Below, in pieces: positions 38,052 through 46,121 of a stretch of DNA of 64,000 nt. A program made the position numbers and the translations under genes. The notes beneath the pieces are model-generated. The model searched no databases and was not told the DNA's origin. It worked only from the letters and a program-made list of their open reading frames with translations. Location of the stretch: assembly GCF_900091565.1 (NCBI RefSeq), contig NZ_FMCV01000009.1, positions 62,001 to 126,000 of the forward strand, written 5' to 3'. Source of the DNA: Micromonospora marina. GTDB taxonomy: Bacteria; Actinomycetota; Actinomycetes; Mycobacteriales; Micromonosporaceae. Within the stretch, counting starts at the first letter, position 1, and each line of letters begins with the position of its first letter.

Positions 38052-38834
38052 TCAGCCGGCGAGTGCGTCGATGTCGCGCATCTCCTCGGCGGTGAGCGAG
38101 AACCCGAACACGTCGGCGTTGGCGCGGATGCGCTCCGGCGTGACCGACTTCGGGATGACGATGATCTCGTGGTCGATGTGCCAGCGCAGCACCACCTGGG
38201 CCGGCGACACGTCGTGCGCCTGGGCGATGCGCACCAGCACCGGGTCGGACAGGTCGCTGGCCTTGAACGGGCTGTAGCCCTCCAGCGCCACGCCCCGGTC
38301 CCGGTGGGCGGCGTACGTCTGCCTGTCGTACAGCGACGGGCTCCAGCGGATCTGGTTGACCGCGGGCGTCTCCTCGGTGGCCTGGATCAGCTCGTCGATC
38401 TGCCCGATCGAGTAGTTGCTCACCCCGACCGTGCGCGCCATGTTCTCGTCCCGCGCGGCGAGCATCTCCCGCCACACCGGGATGCTGTCGCCGGGCGCGG
38501 ACGGCGGCCAGTGCACCAGCCACAGGTCGACGTAGTCGGTGTCCAGGGCGGCCAGGCTGGCCTCGATGGTCTCCCGCTCCCGGCCCACCCGGTCCGGCGG
38601 CAGCTTGGTGGTGATGAAGACGTCCTCGCGGCGCAGCCCGCTCTCCTTGACCGCCCGCCCGACCTCCTTCTCGTTGCCGTACATGGTGGCCGTGTCGATG
38701 TGCCGGTAGCCGGCGTCCAGTGCGGCGAGCACCGCCTGGCACCCGGCCTCGCCGGTGGCCTGCCAGGTGCCGAAGCCGAGCAGCGGGATCCGGACGTCGC
38801 CGGTGAGCGGGAGGGTGGGCTGGTCGCTGTCCAT
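38052..38834 (-). CDS. Aldo/keto reductase (2,5-diketo-D-gluconate reductase type)
   Basis: This 260-aa protein starts at ATG 38834 (MDSDQPTLPLTGDVRIPLLGFGTW). The AKR catalytic tetrad is visible: Asp and Tyr in HIDTATMYGNE, Lys in FITTKLP and His in LWLVHWP. The NADPH-binding IPKSVTPERIRAN motif is near the C-terminus. Such enzymes reduce sugar ketones or small aldehydes. It is single and divergent from the LigD-like gene, with no metabolic context to narrow the substrate. Confidence 0.9.
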   Translation of the reverse strand: MDSDQPTLPLTGDVRIPLLGFGTWQATGEAGCQAVLAALDAGYRHIDTATMYGNEKEVGRAVKESGLRREDVFITTKLPPDRVGRERETIEASLAALDTDYVDLWLVHWPPSAPGDSIPVWREMLAARDENMARTVGVSNYSIGQIDELIQATEETPAVNQIRWSPSLYDRQTYAAHRDRGVALEGYSPFKASDLSDPVLVRIAQAHDVSPAQVVLRWHIDHEIIVIPKSVTPERIRANADVFGFSLTAEEMRDIDALAG

Positions 38835-38912
38835 GTCCCCCGTTCTACCCCGGTTCGCCGCACACACACCGGCATCCCGGCGCGCACGGCGGGTCTGGGG
38901 GAGGATGCGGGG

Positions 38913-39947
38913 ATGGCGGACCGGCTGGAGGAGTACCGGCGGAGACGGGACGCCGCGCGTACCCCGGAACCGGTGCCCGAGCGGGCTCCCGGGCGGAAGC
39001 GGTCCGCGCGGCGCGCGCCCCGCTTCGTCATCCAGCAGCACCACGCCCGGAGCCTGCACTGGGATCTGCGGCTGGAGCACGACGGGGTGCTGGCCTCGTG
39101 GGCGGTGCCGCGCGGCCTGCCCCGCGACCCGGGCCGCAACCACCTGGCCGTGCACACCGAGGACCACCCGATGGAGTACCTGACGTTCTCCGGGGAGATC
39201 CCCGCCGGGGAGTACGGCGGGGGGCGGATGACAGTGCACGACACCGGCACCTACCGGGCGGAGAAGTGGCGCGACGACGAGGTGATCGTGGTGCTCGACG
39301 GCGAGCGCACGCAGGGCCGGTACGTGCTGTTCGCCACCGGCGGCCGGGGCCGGGACTGGATGATCAGGCGTACCGATCCGGCGCCGGAGGGTTGGACGCC
39401 GATGCCCGACCTGGTCCGCCCGATGCGGCCCACCGGGGGCGGGCGACTGCCGCGCGACGCCGCCGTCTGGGGGTACGAGCTGCGCTGGGCGGGCGTGCGC
39501 GCGATGGCGTACGTCTCGGGCGGCCGGCTGCGGCTGCTCGACGGCGACGACACGGAGATCACCGGGGAGTACCCGTGGGCGCGGGCGATGGCTGAGGCGC
39601 TGGCCCCGGCCGAGGCGGTCCTCGACGGCGTGCTGGTGCGGATCGACCCGGCCGGGCGGGTCCGTGCGCCGACCCGGCGCGACGGGCAGTTCCTCGCCGT
39701 CGACCTGCTCTGGCTGGAGGGCGTGTCCAGCCTCGACGTGCCGTACGCGCAACGCCGTGACCTGCTCGACGGTCTGGCGCTCACCGGTCCGCACTGGCAG
39801 ACTCCGCCGTGGTTCCCGGGAGTCGGCGCGGACGCCCTACGGGCCGCCCGTGAGCAGGGGCTCCCGGGAGTGGTGGCGAAACGCCTCGACTCCCCGTACG
39901 AGCCGGGCCGGCGCAGCCGGCACTGGCTGAGCATCGACGCGAGCTGA
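38913..39947 (+). CDS. LigD-like 3'-phosphoesterase fused to a catalytically degenerate ATP-dependent ligase domain
   Basis: This 344-aa protein has an N-terminal phosphoesterase domain (about residues 35-150, FVIQQHHARSLHWDLRLEHDG with the metal/catalytic His residues, GEIPAGEYGGG). The following ligase-like domain (about 180-344) keeps the fold but not the chemistry: motif I, normally ExKxDGxR, reads ELRWAGVR, so the adenylated Lys is Arg and the Asp is Ala. The final WLKxK becomes WLSID. It likely heals 3' ends or binds DNA rather than sealing nicks. No polymerase domain and no Ku gene are nearby. Confidence 0.82.
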   Translation: MADRLEEYRRRRDAARTPEPVPERAPGRKRSARRAPRFVIQQHHARSLHWDLRLEHDGVLASWAVPRGLPRDPGRNHLAVHTEDHPMEYLTFSGEIPAGEYGGGRMTVHDTGTYRAEKWRDDEVIVVLDGERTQGRYVLFATGGRGRDWMIRRTDPAPEGWTPMPDLVRPMRPTGGGRLPRDAAVWGYELRWAGVRAMAYVSGGRLRLLDGDDTEITGEYPWARAMAEALAPAEAVLDGVLVRIDPAGRVRAPTRRDGQFLAVDLLWLEGVSSLDVPYAQRRDLLDGLALTGPHWQTPPWFPGVGADALRAAREQGLPGVVAKRLDSPYEPGRRSRHWLSIDAS

Positions 39948-39955
39948 GGACCACC

Positions 39956-41137
39956 GTGCACCTGACGCACCTGGAGTGCCCGCGCTGCGGCCGTGAACAT
40001 CCCGCCGACGTGTTGCAGAACCTGTGCGGCTGCGGGTCGCCGCTGCTGGCCCGGTACGACCTCGCCGCGGTGGCCGCCACGGTCGCGCCGGAGCGGTTCG
40101 GGCTGCGACCGGCCGACCTGTGGCGCTACCGGGAGCTGCTGCCGGTGGCCGATCCCCGGTGCGTCACCACGCTGGGCGAGGGCTGGACGCCGATGTGGCG
40201 CGCGCCCGCGTACGGCCACGAGATCGGCATCTCGGATCTGATCGTCAAGGACGAAGGGCTGACCCCGACCGGGTCGTTCAAGGCGCGCGGCGCGTCGGTG
40301 GGCGTCAGCCGGGCCCGGGAGCTGGGCGTGCGGCGGATCGCCATGCCCACGAACGGCAACGCCGGAGCGGCCTGGGCGACGTACGCGGCGCGGGCCGGGA
40401 TGGGCGCGACGATCGCCATGCCGCTTGCCGCGCCGACGATCTGCCGCGAGGAGTGCCTCGCCGCCGGCGCCGACCTGCGGCTGATCGACGGCCTGATCAA
40501 CGACGCGGGCCGGGACATCGCCGAGCTGATCGCCGGGTCGGACGGAGCGATCTTCGACGCCGGCACGCTGCGCGAGCCGTACCGGCTCGAAGGCAAGAAG
40601 ACCATGGGGTACGAGATCGTCGAGCAGCTCGGCTGGCAGGTGCCCGACGTGATCCTCTACCCGACCGGCGGCGGCGTCGGGCTGATCGGCATCCACAAGG
40701 CGCTGCACGAGCTGCGCGAGCTGGGCTGGGTCGAGGACCGGCTGCCCCGGCTGGTCGCGGTGCAGTCCACCGGCTGCGCGCCGATCGTCCGGGCGTTCGC
40801 GGCCGGCCAGGAGCGCGTCACCCCGTGGGAGGACGCGCACACCGTCGCGTTCGGCATCACCGTGCCCGCGCCGCTCGGCGACGAGCTGATCCTGTCCGCG
40901 CTGCGGGACAGCGCCGGCACCGCGATCGCTGTGGACGATGCGGAGATCCTCACCGACCTGCGCGACTTCGCCGCTCGGGAAGGGCTTCTGCTCTGCCCGG
41001 AGGGCGCGGCCTGCCTGACCGCCGCCCGGCACCTGCGGGCGGGCGGGTGGATCCGGCCCGGGGAGCGCGTGGTGGTGCTCAACACCGGCGCCGGCCTGAA
41101 ATACCCCGGCCTGGTGCAAGGAGGGGCCCCTTCTTAA
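39956..41137 (+). CDS. thrC: Threonine synthase
   Basis: This 393-aa PLP enzyme has an N-terminal zinc-ribbon-like stretch (LECPRCG...LCGCGSPL) and the PLP lysine in LTPTGSFKARGASVG near residue 110. PTNGNAGAAWATYAARAG and LYPTGGGVGLIG bind PLP phosphate. It converts O-phosphohomoserine to threonine. A related diaminopropionate-lyase-like role is less likely. GTG 39956 follows the LigD-like gene by 8 bp. The last six residues (QGGAPS) and the TAA stop are encoded by the GGGCCCC repeat, so the tail is not native family sequence. Confidence 0.85.
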   Translation: MHLTHLECPRCGREHPADVLQNLCGCGSPLLARYDLAAVAATVAPERFGLRPADLWRYRELLPVADPRCVTTLGEGWTPMWRAPAYGHEIGISDLIVKDEGLTPTGSFKARGASVGVSRARELGVRRIAMPTNGNAGAAWATYAARAGMGATIAMPLAAPTICREECLAAGADLRLIDGLINDAGRDIAELIAGSDGAIFDAGTLREPYRLEGKKTMGYEIVEQLGWQVPDVILYPTGGGVGLIGIHKALHELRELGWVEDRLPRLVAVQSTGCAPIVRAFAAGQERVTPWEDAHTVAFGITVPAPLGDELILSALRDSAGTAIAVDDAEILTDLRDFAAREGLLLCPEGAACLTAARHLRAGGWIRPGERVVVLNTGAGLKYPGLVQGGAPS

Positions 41138-41171
41138 CGTCTCCGGTAGAGCAGGGGCCCCTGCTTAACGT
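41118..41171. repeat. GGGCCCC-centred intergenic repeat, copy 2 (two direct units)
   Basis: Unit A (41118-41139) reads AAGGAGGGGCCCCTTCTTAA then CG; unit B contains AGCAGGGGCCCCTGCT, a perfect 16-bp palindrome, followed by TAACG. The two units share GGGGCCCCTnCTTAACG. Unit A is 20/22 identical to the left arm of copy 1 at 13296. It overlaps the 3' end of the threonine synthase gene and could act as a terminator. Confidence 0.8.
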
Positions 41172-41185
41172 GTGCGCGCCGGGCC

Positions 41186-41578
41186 TCAGGCCGTGGGCGG
41201 CTCGTCCTCGCCCGCCTCCTCGGCGGCGTCCGCCTCCTCCTTCGTCTTGTGGACCGCGCCGTCGGCGTGCTCCGGCGGCCCGTAGACGGTGTAGAGGACC
41301 AGCGGGTTCGGCCCGGTGTTGACGAAGTTGTGCTTCGTGCCGGCCGGCACGACCACCAGGTCGCCGGAGACGACCTCCTTCTTCTCCCCCGCCACCCGCG
41401 CCTCGCCGGTGCCGCTGACGAACGTGAGGATCTGGTCGATGTCCTCGTGGACCTCCTCGCCGATCTCGCCGCCCGGCGGGATGGTCATGATGACCAGCTG
41501 GGTGTGCTCCCCGGTCCAGAGCACGCGGCGGAAGTCGGGACTCTTCTCGGCGACTGTCGCGATCGTGAAATGCTCCAT
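41186..41578 (-). CDS. Cupin-domain protein
   Basis: This 130-aa single-domain cupin starts at ATG 41578 (MEHFTIATVAEKS). Metal-site motif 1 is approximated by GGEIGEEVHEDIDQILTFVSG and motif 2 by PAGTKHNFVN. The acidic Lys/Glu/Ala tail (TKEEADAAEEAGEDE) is disordered. Small cupins of this kind include sugar isomerases and dioxygenase-like proteins; the sequence gives no substrate. It converges with threonine synthase, with the repeat between them. Confidence 0.78.
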   Translation of the reverse strand: MEHFTIATVAEKSPDFRRVLWTGEHTQLVIMTIPPGGEIGEEVHEDIDQILTFVSGTGEARVAGEKKEVVSGDLVVVPAGTKHNFVNTGPNPLVLYTVYGPPEHADGAVHKTKEEADAAEEAGEDEPPTA

Positions 41579-41828
41579 GACCCGCTCATACCCCGAACAC
41601 ACGCCCGCCACGCCGGGAGTCACAGATGGTGGAATTCCCCACGCCGACCCGGTTTGGATCCCCTCGGAAGGGGCATGTGCTGCCCACAAGACCGGTGCGG
41701 GCTGACCGGTCGAGCCAAGTCCCCGCCGGCGTACCGCCGTACGGCTGCGGTGGTGGGAGACGGCCGGAGCGCGGCGACGTTACGACCGGAGAGGTCGTGC
41801 GGCGCCGTGCGCTCGTCTGCGGGTCCGG

Positions 41829-42233
41829 TCAGGCCAGCACGGCCAGGTGAAAGGGCCGGTCCGCGTGCCCGCTCGTACCGCGCGTCTCGACGAACACCGC
41901 GTTGGCGATGCCCGAGCGCGGCGCCACGGTGATGACACCCTGCGGGACCAAGCCGTTGGCCGTCGCGGGGCCGACCGTCCCGACGTACGCCGCTGCCACC
42001 ACGTCCTGGTCGAACGCGACCTGGTACATCCCGACGGCGAGTCGGATGGCCGAGGTGGCGCCGAGGCCGCGGACCAGCCTTCCGCCGGCGTCGACCACGG
42101 CGAACAGCATGCGCGCGGTGGGCGGCAGCCCGACCGGTGGACACGAGTTGATCTCGGTGTCGACGCGCGCAGCCTCCCGCATGCTCGGGATCGGCTGGCC
42201 GGTGGTGTCCCTCCTAGCTCTACGGCTGGGCAT
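41829..42233 (-). CDS. Uncharacterised actinobacterial small beta-rich protein
   Basis: This 134-aa protein is not assigned to a named family. After a basic, low-complexity start (PSRRARRD), residues 40-134 form a beta-rich module with LFAVVDAGGRLVRGLGATSAIRLAVGMYQVAF, a short AAYVGTVG strand, then NAVFVET and a closing ADRPFHLAVLA. From memory, similar modules occur at C-termini of actinobacterial proteins and end in FHLAV. No signal peptide or active site is visible. It is alone, divergent from the Beta-family-like gene. Confidence 0.5.
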   Translation of the reverse strand: MPSRRARRDTTGQPIPSMREAARVDTEINSCPPVGLPPTARMLFAVVDAGGRLVRGLGATSAIRLAVGMYQVAFDQDVVAAAYVGTVGPATANGLVPQGVITVAPRSGIANAVFVETRGTSGHADRPFHLAVLA

Positions 42234-42465
42234 GGTGATCCTCTCTCCCGCCGGTACGCCGGCAGGAGGCGTTCGTACGCGTCCGGGCGATCGTCAGCGG
42301 TCCCCCTCGATGATCCGACGCTATGTCGGTCGACCGCCGGCAACCAGCCGAAGAACTGTCCGATGACTGACAACCACCGGTCCTGAGCTGCGAAAACGTC
42401 AGCCGGGCCGACGATCGGCGGCCGGCTCGGCCGCCCGTTGCGACAGCGAATCCGATCGGACACCC

Positions 42466-42498
42466 TGACGCAGTGCAACCGTCTGGCTACATTGAAGT
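42466..42498 (+). promoter_or_regulatory. Candidate leaderless promoter of the Beta-family-like gene
   Basis: TGACGC (42466-42471) and TACATT (42488-42493) are 16 bp apart, and ATG 42499 follows the -10 by 5 nt. No ribosome-binding site is present. This is one of the cleaner promoter candidates in the window. Confidence 0.5.
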
Positions 42499-43515
42499 AT
42501 GGTGCAGCCGCTCCGGGGTCGACCGACGGTCTACCGCCCGGTGCTGGCCGCACGCCGCGGGGAACTGGAGGCGCTGACCCGGCTCGACGACGCCTCCGCC
42601 GCGTTGCTCGCGCCGATCCTCGACGTCCCGGCGGACACTCCCTCCATCGTGGACTCCCTGACCCGGCTGCCCGCCGGGCTACTGCCGGCCGTCGACGTGT
42701 CGGCGCTGCCGGACGCCGCGGAACACGATCCGGTCCGCTGGGGCGTACCGCTGGTTCCGGTGATCGGCCTCGCGGACAGCGACCGGCGGCTGGCCGCGCA
42801 CGGGGCGGCGGCCCGGGCCTGGGCGCACCACGCGGTCGTCCGGTTGCGGGTCGGACCGGACCGGGCCGGGCCGGACGCGGCCACCGCGGCGGCGGAACGG
42901 GTGTGGCGGGCGACAGGTCTGCTGCCCGAGCAGTGCGATCTGCTGCTCGACGCCGGCGACGTGTGCTGCCGGGCCGACGTCCGGCTGGCCGAGCCGAGGC
43001 TCCGGCGGGCGGTGCAGTGGGCCCGGCGGCACGCCTGGCGCTCGGTGACCGTGGCGGCCGGCGGGATGCCGCCGGCCCTGTCCCGGCTTCCGGTGGACGA
43101 ACCGGTACGCCTGGAACGGTACGACTGGTCGCTCTGGCGGCGCCTGGCCGACCTGCACCTCGGGTACGGCGACTACGGCGTGGGCTGCGCGGTACGCGAC
43201 GCGGACGAGCCGGGCGACCGGACCCCGACGCTGCGCTGGGCCGCCGACGGCGCATGGTGGGTCTACCGCTGGTCGCGGCGGGGTGGGCGGGGCGACGACC
43301 GCTTCGCCGACCTGTGCCGCACGCTGACGGCCGCGCCGCACTGGCCGCCCGCCGGGGCCGGCTTCTCCTGGGGCGACCACGAGATCGTCCGGCGGGCCCG
43401 CCGGGGCACCGGCGCGGGCTCACCCGCCAACTGGATCGCGTGGAGCACCTCGCACCATCTGGCGCACGTCCTCGCCGCGCTGGTCCGGCCGGAACCGGAC
43501 CAGCGCGCCGGTTGA
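42499..43515 (+). CDS. Beta-family-like protein (similar to phage T4 Beta protein family)
   Basis: This 338-aa protein begins VYRPVLAARRGELEALTRLDDASAALLAPILDVP. The YxPhLxxxxGELxAL opening is what I recall for the beta family protein group, as is the later repeat-like LPAGLLPAVDV. Residues 200-330 contain RYDWSLWRRLADLHLGYGDYGVGCA and a SPANWIAWSTSHHLAHVL end, also reminiscent of that family. Biochemical function is unknown. Relatives are often encoded near phage or defence genes, but none is seen here. Family assignment is moderate. Confidence 0.55.
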   Translation: MVQPLRGRPTVYRPVLAARRGELEALTRLDDASAALLAPILDVPADTPSIVDSLTRLPAGLLPAVDVSALPDAAEHDPVRWGVPLVPVIGLADSDRRLAAHGAAARAWAHHAVVRLRVGPDRAGPDAATAAAERVWRATGLLPEQCDLLLDAGDVCCRADVRLAEPRLRRAVQWARRHAWRSVTVAAGGMPPALSRLPVDEPVRLERYDWSLWRRLADLHLGYGDYGVGCAVRDADEPGDRTPTLRWAADGAWWVYRWSRRGGRGDDRFADLCRTLTAAPHWPPAGAGFSWGDHEIVRRARRGTGAGSPANWIAWSTSHHLAHVLAALVRPEPDQRAG

Positions 43516-43517
43516 GC

Positions 43518-43799
43518 TCATTCCTTCTCGGTGAACCCGAACTGGACCACGCCCTCCTCGTCGACCATCGCGTCCACCGACGTGTCGTTGAGCAGTTCGG
43601 CCGCGTCCGAGTCGAGGAAGATGCGCGCGCCCTCGGTGTCCACCACCTGGTCGCCCCGCACCGGCTGCGGCACCAGCTCGATCGAGAGCGAACCGGCGTC
43701 GGTGTCGGCGGCGATGCGCAGCCCACCGGCGTCGGCGACGTCCTGCTGGGCGGCGAGGTCACGGATCACCAGGACGGCGTTGTCGGTCATGGTCAGCAT
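43518..43799 (-). CDS. HesB/IscA-like protein lacking the Fe-S cysteines
   Basis: This 93-aa protein resembles the A-type carrier fold (TDNAVLVIRDLAAQQ, GLRIAADTDAGSLSIELV, GARIFLDSDAAELLNDTSVDAMVDEEGVVQFGF) but contains no cysteine at all, whereas IscA/HesB bind iron or clusters through three. It therefore cannot use the usual ligands. The start at ATG 43799 is preceded by GAGGAG. A possible small gene ends 11 bp upstream in the same direction. It converges with the Beta-family-like gene, 3 bp between stops. Function unknown. Confidence 0.7.
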   Translation of the reverse strand: MLTMTDNAVLVIRDLAAQQDVADAGGLRIAADTDAGSLSIELVPQPVRGDQVVDTEGARIFLDSDAAELLNDTSVDAMVDEEGVVQFGFTEKE

Positions 43800-43810
43800 G
43801 GCTGAACTCC

Positions 43811-44044
43811 TCATGGCTGGGTGTCGGGTTTCGCGGGCGACACGGCCCACGCGGTCGGCTCGCGACCCGGAAGCGGGCAAGACACGATCTCGCCGCGCTG
43901 GAAGCAGGGCGGTTCCACCGCCCCCACCTCCACCGTGCCCGCTGCCCGGTCATCCGTCAAACGGAACCCGGCGATCGGCCGCTCCTCGGTGAACAGGTGT
44001 TTTCCCCGATCCGGACCGGGAACACCAGGGGCCCGGGACGGCAC
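43811..44044 (-). CDS. Possible small CDS upstream of the HesB-like gene
   Basis: A frame with good coding character (G/C third positions) runs through GFRLTDDRAAGTVEVGAVEPP, CFQRGEIVSCPLPGREPTAWAV and ends SPAKPDTQP, with its TGA joined to the GGAG of the next gene's ribosome-binding site. That junction looks like a real operon boundary. The start is unclear: GTG 44044 has no ribosome-binding site, and the first 20 codons are poorly biased, so the gene could also be a 5'-truncated remnant. Not recognised as a family. Confidence 0.35.
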   Translation of the reverse strand: MPSRAPGVPGPDRGKHLFTEERPIAGFRLTDDRAAGTVEVGAVEPPCFQRGEIVSCPLPGREPTAWAVSPAKPDTQP

Positions 44045-44117
44045 CCGTGCCCGGCCCGCAAATAACCTTTCGCCCCGGACTCTTTCCCGCAGGAAATCTC
44101 CGTGGCAGCATCTATCC

Positions 44118-45701
44118 ATGCATCGTCGCCTATTTCCCCGGGCACTGGCGGTGCTGGCGCTGGTCGCCACCGCAGCCGCCGCCGGCACCACCACCGCCAC
44201 CGCAGAAGCGCCCACCCCCGCGCAGACCCGGCTGAACGCCACCATCGACGCGGTCCTCGCCGACAGCCGGCTCTCCGGGGCCCAGGCGGGCGTGGTCGTC
44301 GTCGACACCACCACCGGCCGCACGCTCTACGACCGCAACGGCACCCGGCGGCTCATCCCCGCCTCCAACACCAAGCTGCTCACCTCGGCGGCGGCGATGG
44401 AACTGCTCGGGCCGGGCCACCGCTTCACCACCGAGGTCAGCGCCGACGGTCCCCGTCGCGCCGGGATGCTCCGCGGCGACCTCTACCTGCGCGGCGGGGG
44501 CGACCCCACCATCCTCGCCGCCGACTACGACCGGCTCGCGCAGCAGATCGCCGCGACGGGCGTACGGGTGGTCGCGGGCGACCTGGTCGCCGACGACACC
44601 CGGTACGACAGCGACCGGCTCGGTCCGGACTGGACCTGGGACGACGAGCCCTACTACTACGCCGCCCAGGTGTCGGCGCTGACAGTGGCCCCGGACACCG
44701 ACTACGACGCCGGCACCGTGATCGTGCACGCCGCGCCGGGCAGCCGGGCCGGCGCCCCGCCGAAGGTCACCATGACCCCGGAGAACAGCTGGTTGCGGAT
44801 CGACAACCGGGCCGAGACGGTCGCCGACGGCGAGACGAGCATCTCGTTCGAACGCGAGCACGGCGGAAACACCGTGGTAGTGACCGGCCGGATCGCGGTC
44901 GGCCAGGCCGCCGAGAGCGACTGGGTGACCGTGTGGGAGCCGACCGGGTACGCCGCCGACGTGTTCCGCTCCGCGCTGCGACGGCACGGCGTACGGGTGC
45001 TCGGCCGGACCGTGCTCGGCAGCGCCACCCCGGACACCGCCGAGCCGCTGGCCCGGCACGACTCGATGCCGCTGGCCGACCTGATGGTGCCGCTCCTCAA
45101 ACTCTCCAACAACGGCCACGCCGAGGTACTCACGAAGGAACTGGGCCGGCAGCTGTCCGGTTCCGGCACCTGGGCCGCCGGGCTGTCCGCGATCAGCGGG
45201 TACGTGGGCGACGCCGGAGTGGACACCGGCACGCTGCGCCAGCGCGACGGGTCCGGCCTGTCCCGGCGCAACCTCGTCCCGCCGGCCCAGTTCGTCACGC
45301 TGCTCTCGGCGGTCCGCGCCGAACCGTGGTTCGACACCTGGTACGCCGCGCTGCCGGTGGCCGGCAACCCGGACCGGTTCGTGGGCGGTACGCTGCGCAG
45401 CCGGATGGGCGGCACGGCCGCCGCGAACAACGTGCACGCCAAAACCGGCAGCCTGACCGGCGTGTCGGCGCTGTCCGGCTACGTCACCGACGCCGACGGG
45501 CGGCTGCTCGCCTTCTCGATCGTGCTGAACAACTACCTCACCTCGTCGGTGAAGGGGCTGGAGGACCAGATCGCGCTCGCGCTCGCCTCGTACACCGAGA
45601 AGGAGACGGCGACCGTCCGGCGGACCGTGCCGGCGGCGCCCGAGTCGCCGCGCGTACCCGAGGGGCGGGAGTGCTCCTGGGTGAAGCCCGCGCTCTGCTG
45701 A
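44118..45701 (+). CDS. dacB: D-alanyl-D-alanine carboxypeptidase/endopeptidase (PBP4, S13 family)
   Basis: This 527-aa protein has a signal sequence (about residues 1-29) and the three penicilloyl serine transferase motifs: SNTK (S83-K86) in PASNTKLLTSAA, SNN in KLSNNGHAE and KTG in HAKTGSLTG. The extra domains between the first two motifs are typical of class C type-a PBPs. It trims peptidoglycan stem peptides outside the membrane. The ATG at 44118 gives the natural signal peptide; the open frame upstream is not coding in character. It ends at a strong hairpin. Confidence 0.94.
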   Translation: MHRRLFPRALAVLALVATAAAAGTTTATAEAPTPAQTRLNATIDAVLADSRLSGAQAGVVVVDTTTGRTLYDRNGTRRLIPASNTKLLTSAAAMELLGPGHRFTTEVSADGPRRAGMLRGDLYLRGGGDPTILAADYDRLAQQIAATGVRVVAGDLVADDTRYDSDRLGPDWTWDDEPYYYAAQVSALTVAPDTDYDAGTVIVHAAPGSRAGAPPKVTMTPENSWLRIDNRAETVADGETSISFEREHGGNTVVVTGRIAVGQAAESDWVTVWEPTGYAADVFRSALRRHGVRVLGRTVLGSATPDTAEPLARHDSMPLADLMVPLLKLSNNGHAEVLTKELGRQLSGSGTWAAGLSAISGYVGDAGVDTGTLRQRDGSGLSRRNLVPPAQFVTLLSAVRAEPWFDTWYAALPVAGNPDRFVGGTLRSRMGGTAAANNVHAKTGSLTGVSALSGYVTDADGRLLAFSIVLNNYLTSSVKGLEDQIALALASYTEKETATVRRTVPAAPESPRVPEGRECSWVKPALC

Positions 45702-45710
45702 CCGGTCCGG

Positions 45711-45738
45711 CCGCCCCGGCGCTCAGGCGCCGGGGCGG
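45711..45738. terminator. Hairpin with the convergent gene's stop codon in its loop
   Basis: CCGCCCCGGCGC and GCGCCGGGGCGG form a perfect 12-bp stem around TCAG. The TCA in the loop is the reverse complement of the stop codon of the minus-strand gene at 45723, so the terminator of dacB and the 3' end of that gene are the same sequence. Confidence 0.75.
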
Positions 45739-46049
45739 TACGGCCGCGGATCGGCCGCCGGATCGCCTCGCTCGACCAGCGCGTCGATCTCGGCCGACGG
45801 CAACCCGCGCAACGTCAGCACTCGGCGGCCCCACACGTGCAGCCGACACGGATGCGGGCTGGCGTCGTTGCGGCAGATGATCCCGCCCGACCAGACCCGC
45901 GGCGCGTGCACCACCACCGCCCGCACCGCGAACTGGACGTCCTCGACCGTCACGTACGGCGGCATGGGGATCTCGCGCAGCACGTCACCATCGGTGCGCG
46001 GGCGGGCGGGGGCGACGGGGGCAGGGCCGGTCATCGGTCGGGCCTCCAC
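45723..46049 (-). CDS. Uncharacterised CRND-motif protein, paralogue of the gene at 52800
   Basis: This 108-aa protein is not recognised. Its core (about residues 25-100) contains VEDVQFAVRAVVVHA, then CRNDASPHPCRLHVWGRRVL and GLPSAEIDALVERGDP. About 42 of 72 core residues are identical to the protein encoded at 52800-53318. The paired cysteines and His inside CRND...PCRLH could bind metal or form a disulfide. There is no signal peptide. The last codons and stop fall in the dacB terminator. The start may be the M at 46034 (MTGPAP) instead. Confidence 0.6.
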   Translation of the reverse strand: MEARPMTGPAPVAPARPRTDGDVLREIPMPPYVTVEDVQFAVRAVVVHAPRVWSGGIICRNDASPHPCRLHVWGRRVLTLRGLPSAEIDALVERGDPAADPRPYRPGA

Positions 46050-46121
46050 AGAGGATGGTCGGACGGGACAACCGAAACGTACGACGCCCGGCCCGGCACG
46101 CGACGGACAAACTGTCCCCGC

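Noticed and set aside
42499..43515. Prophage remnant suggested by the Beta-family-like protein
   Set aside because: No integrase, structural, lysis or att-like sequences nearby, and base composition equals that of the neighbours.
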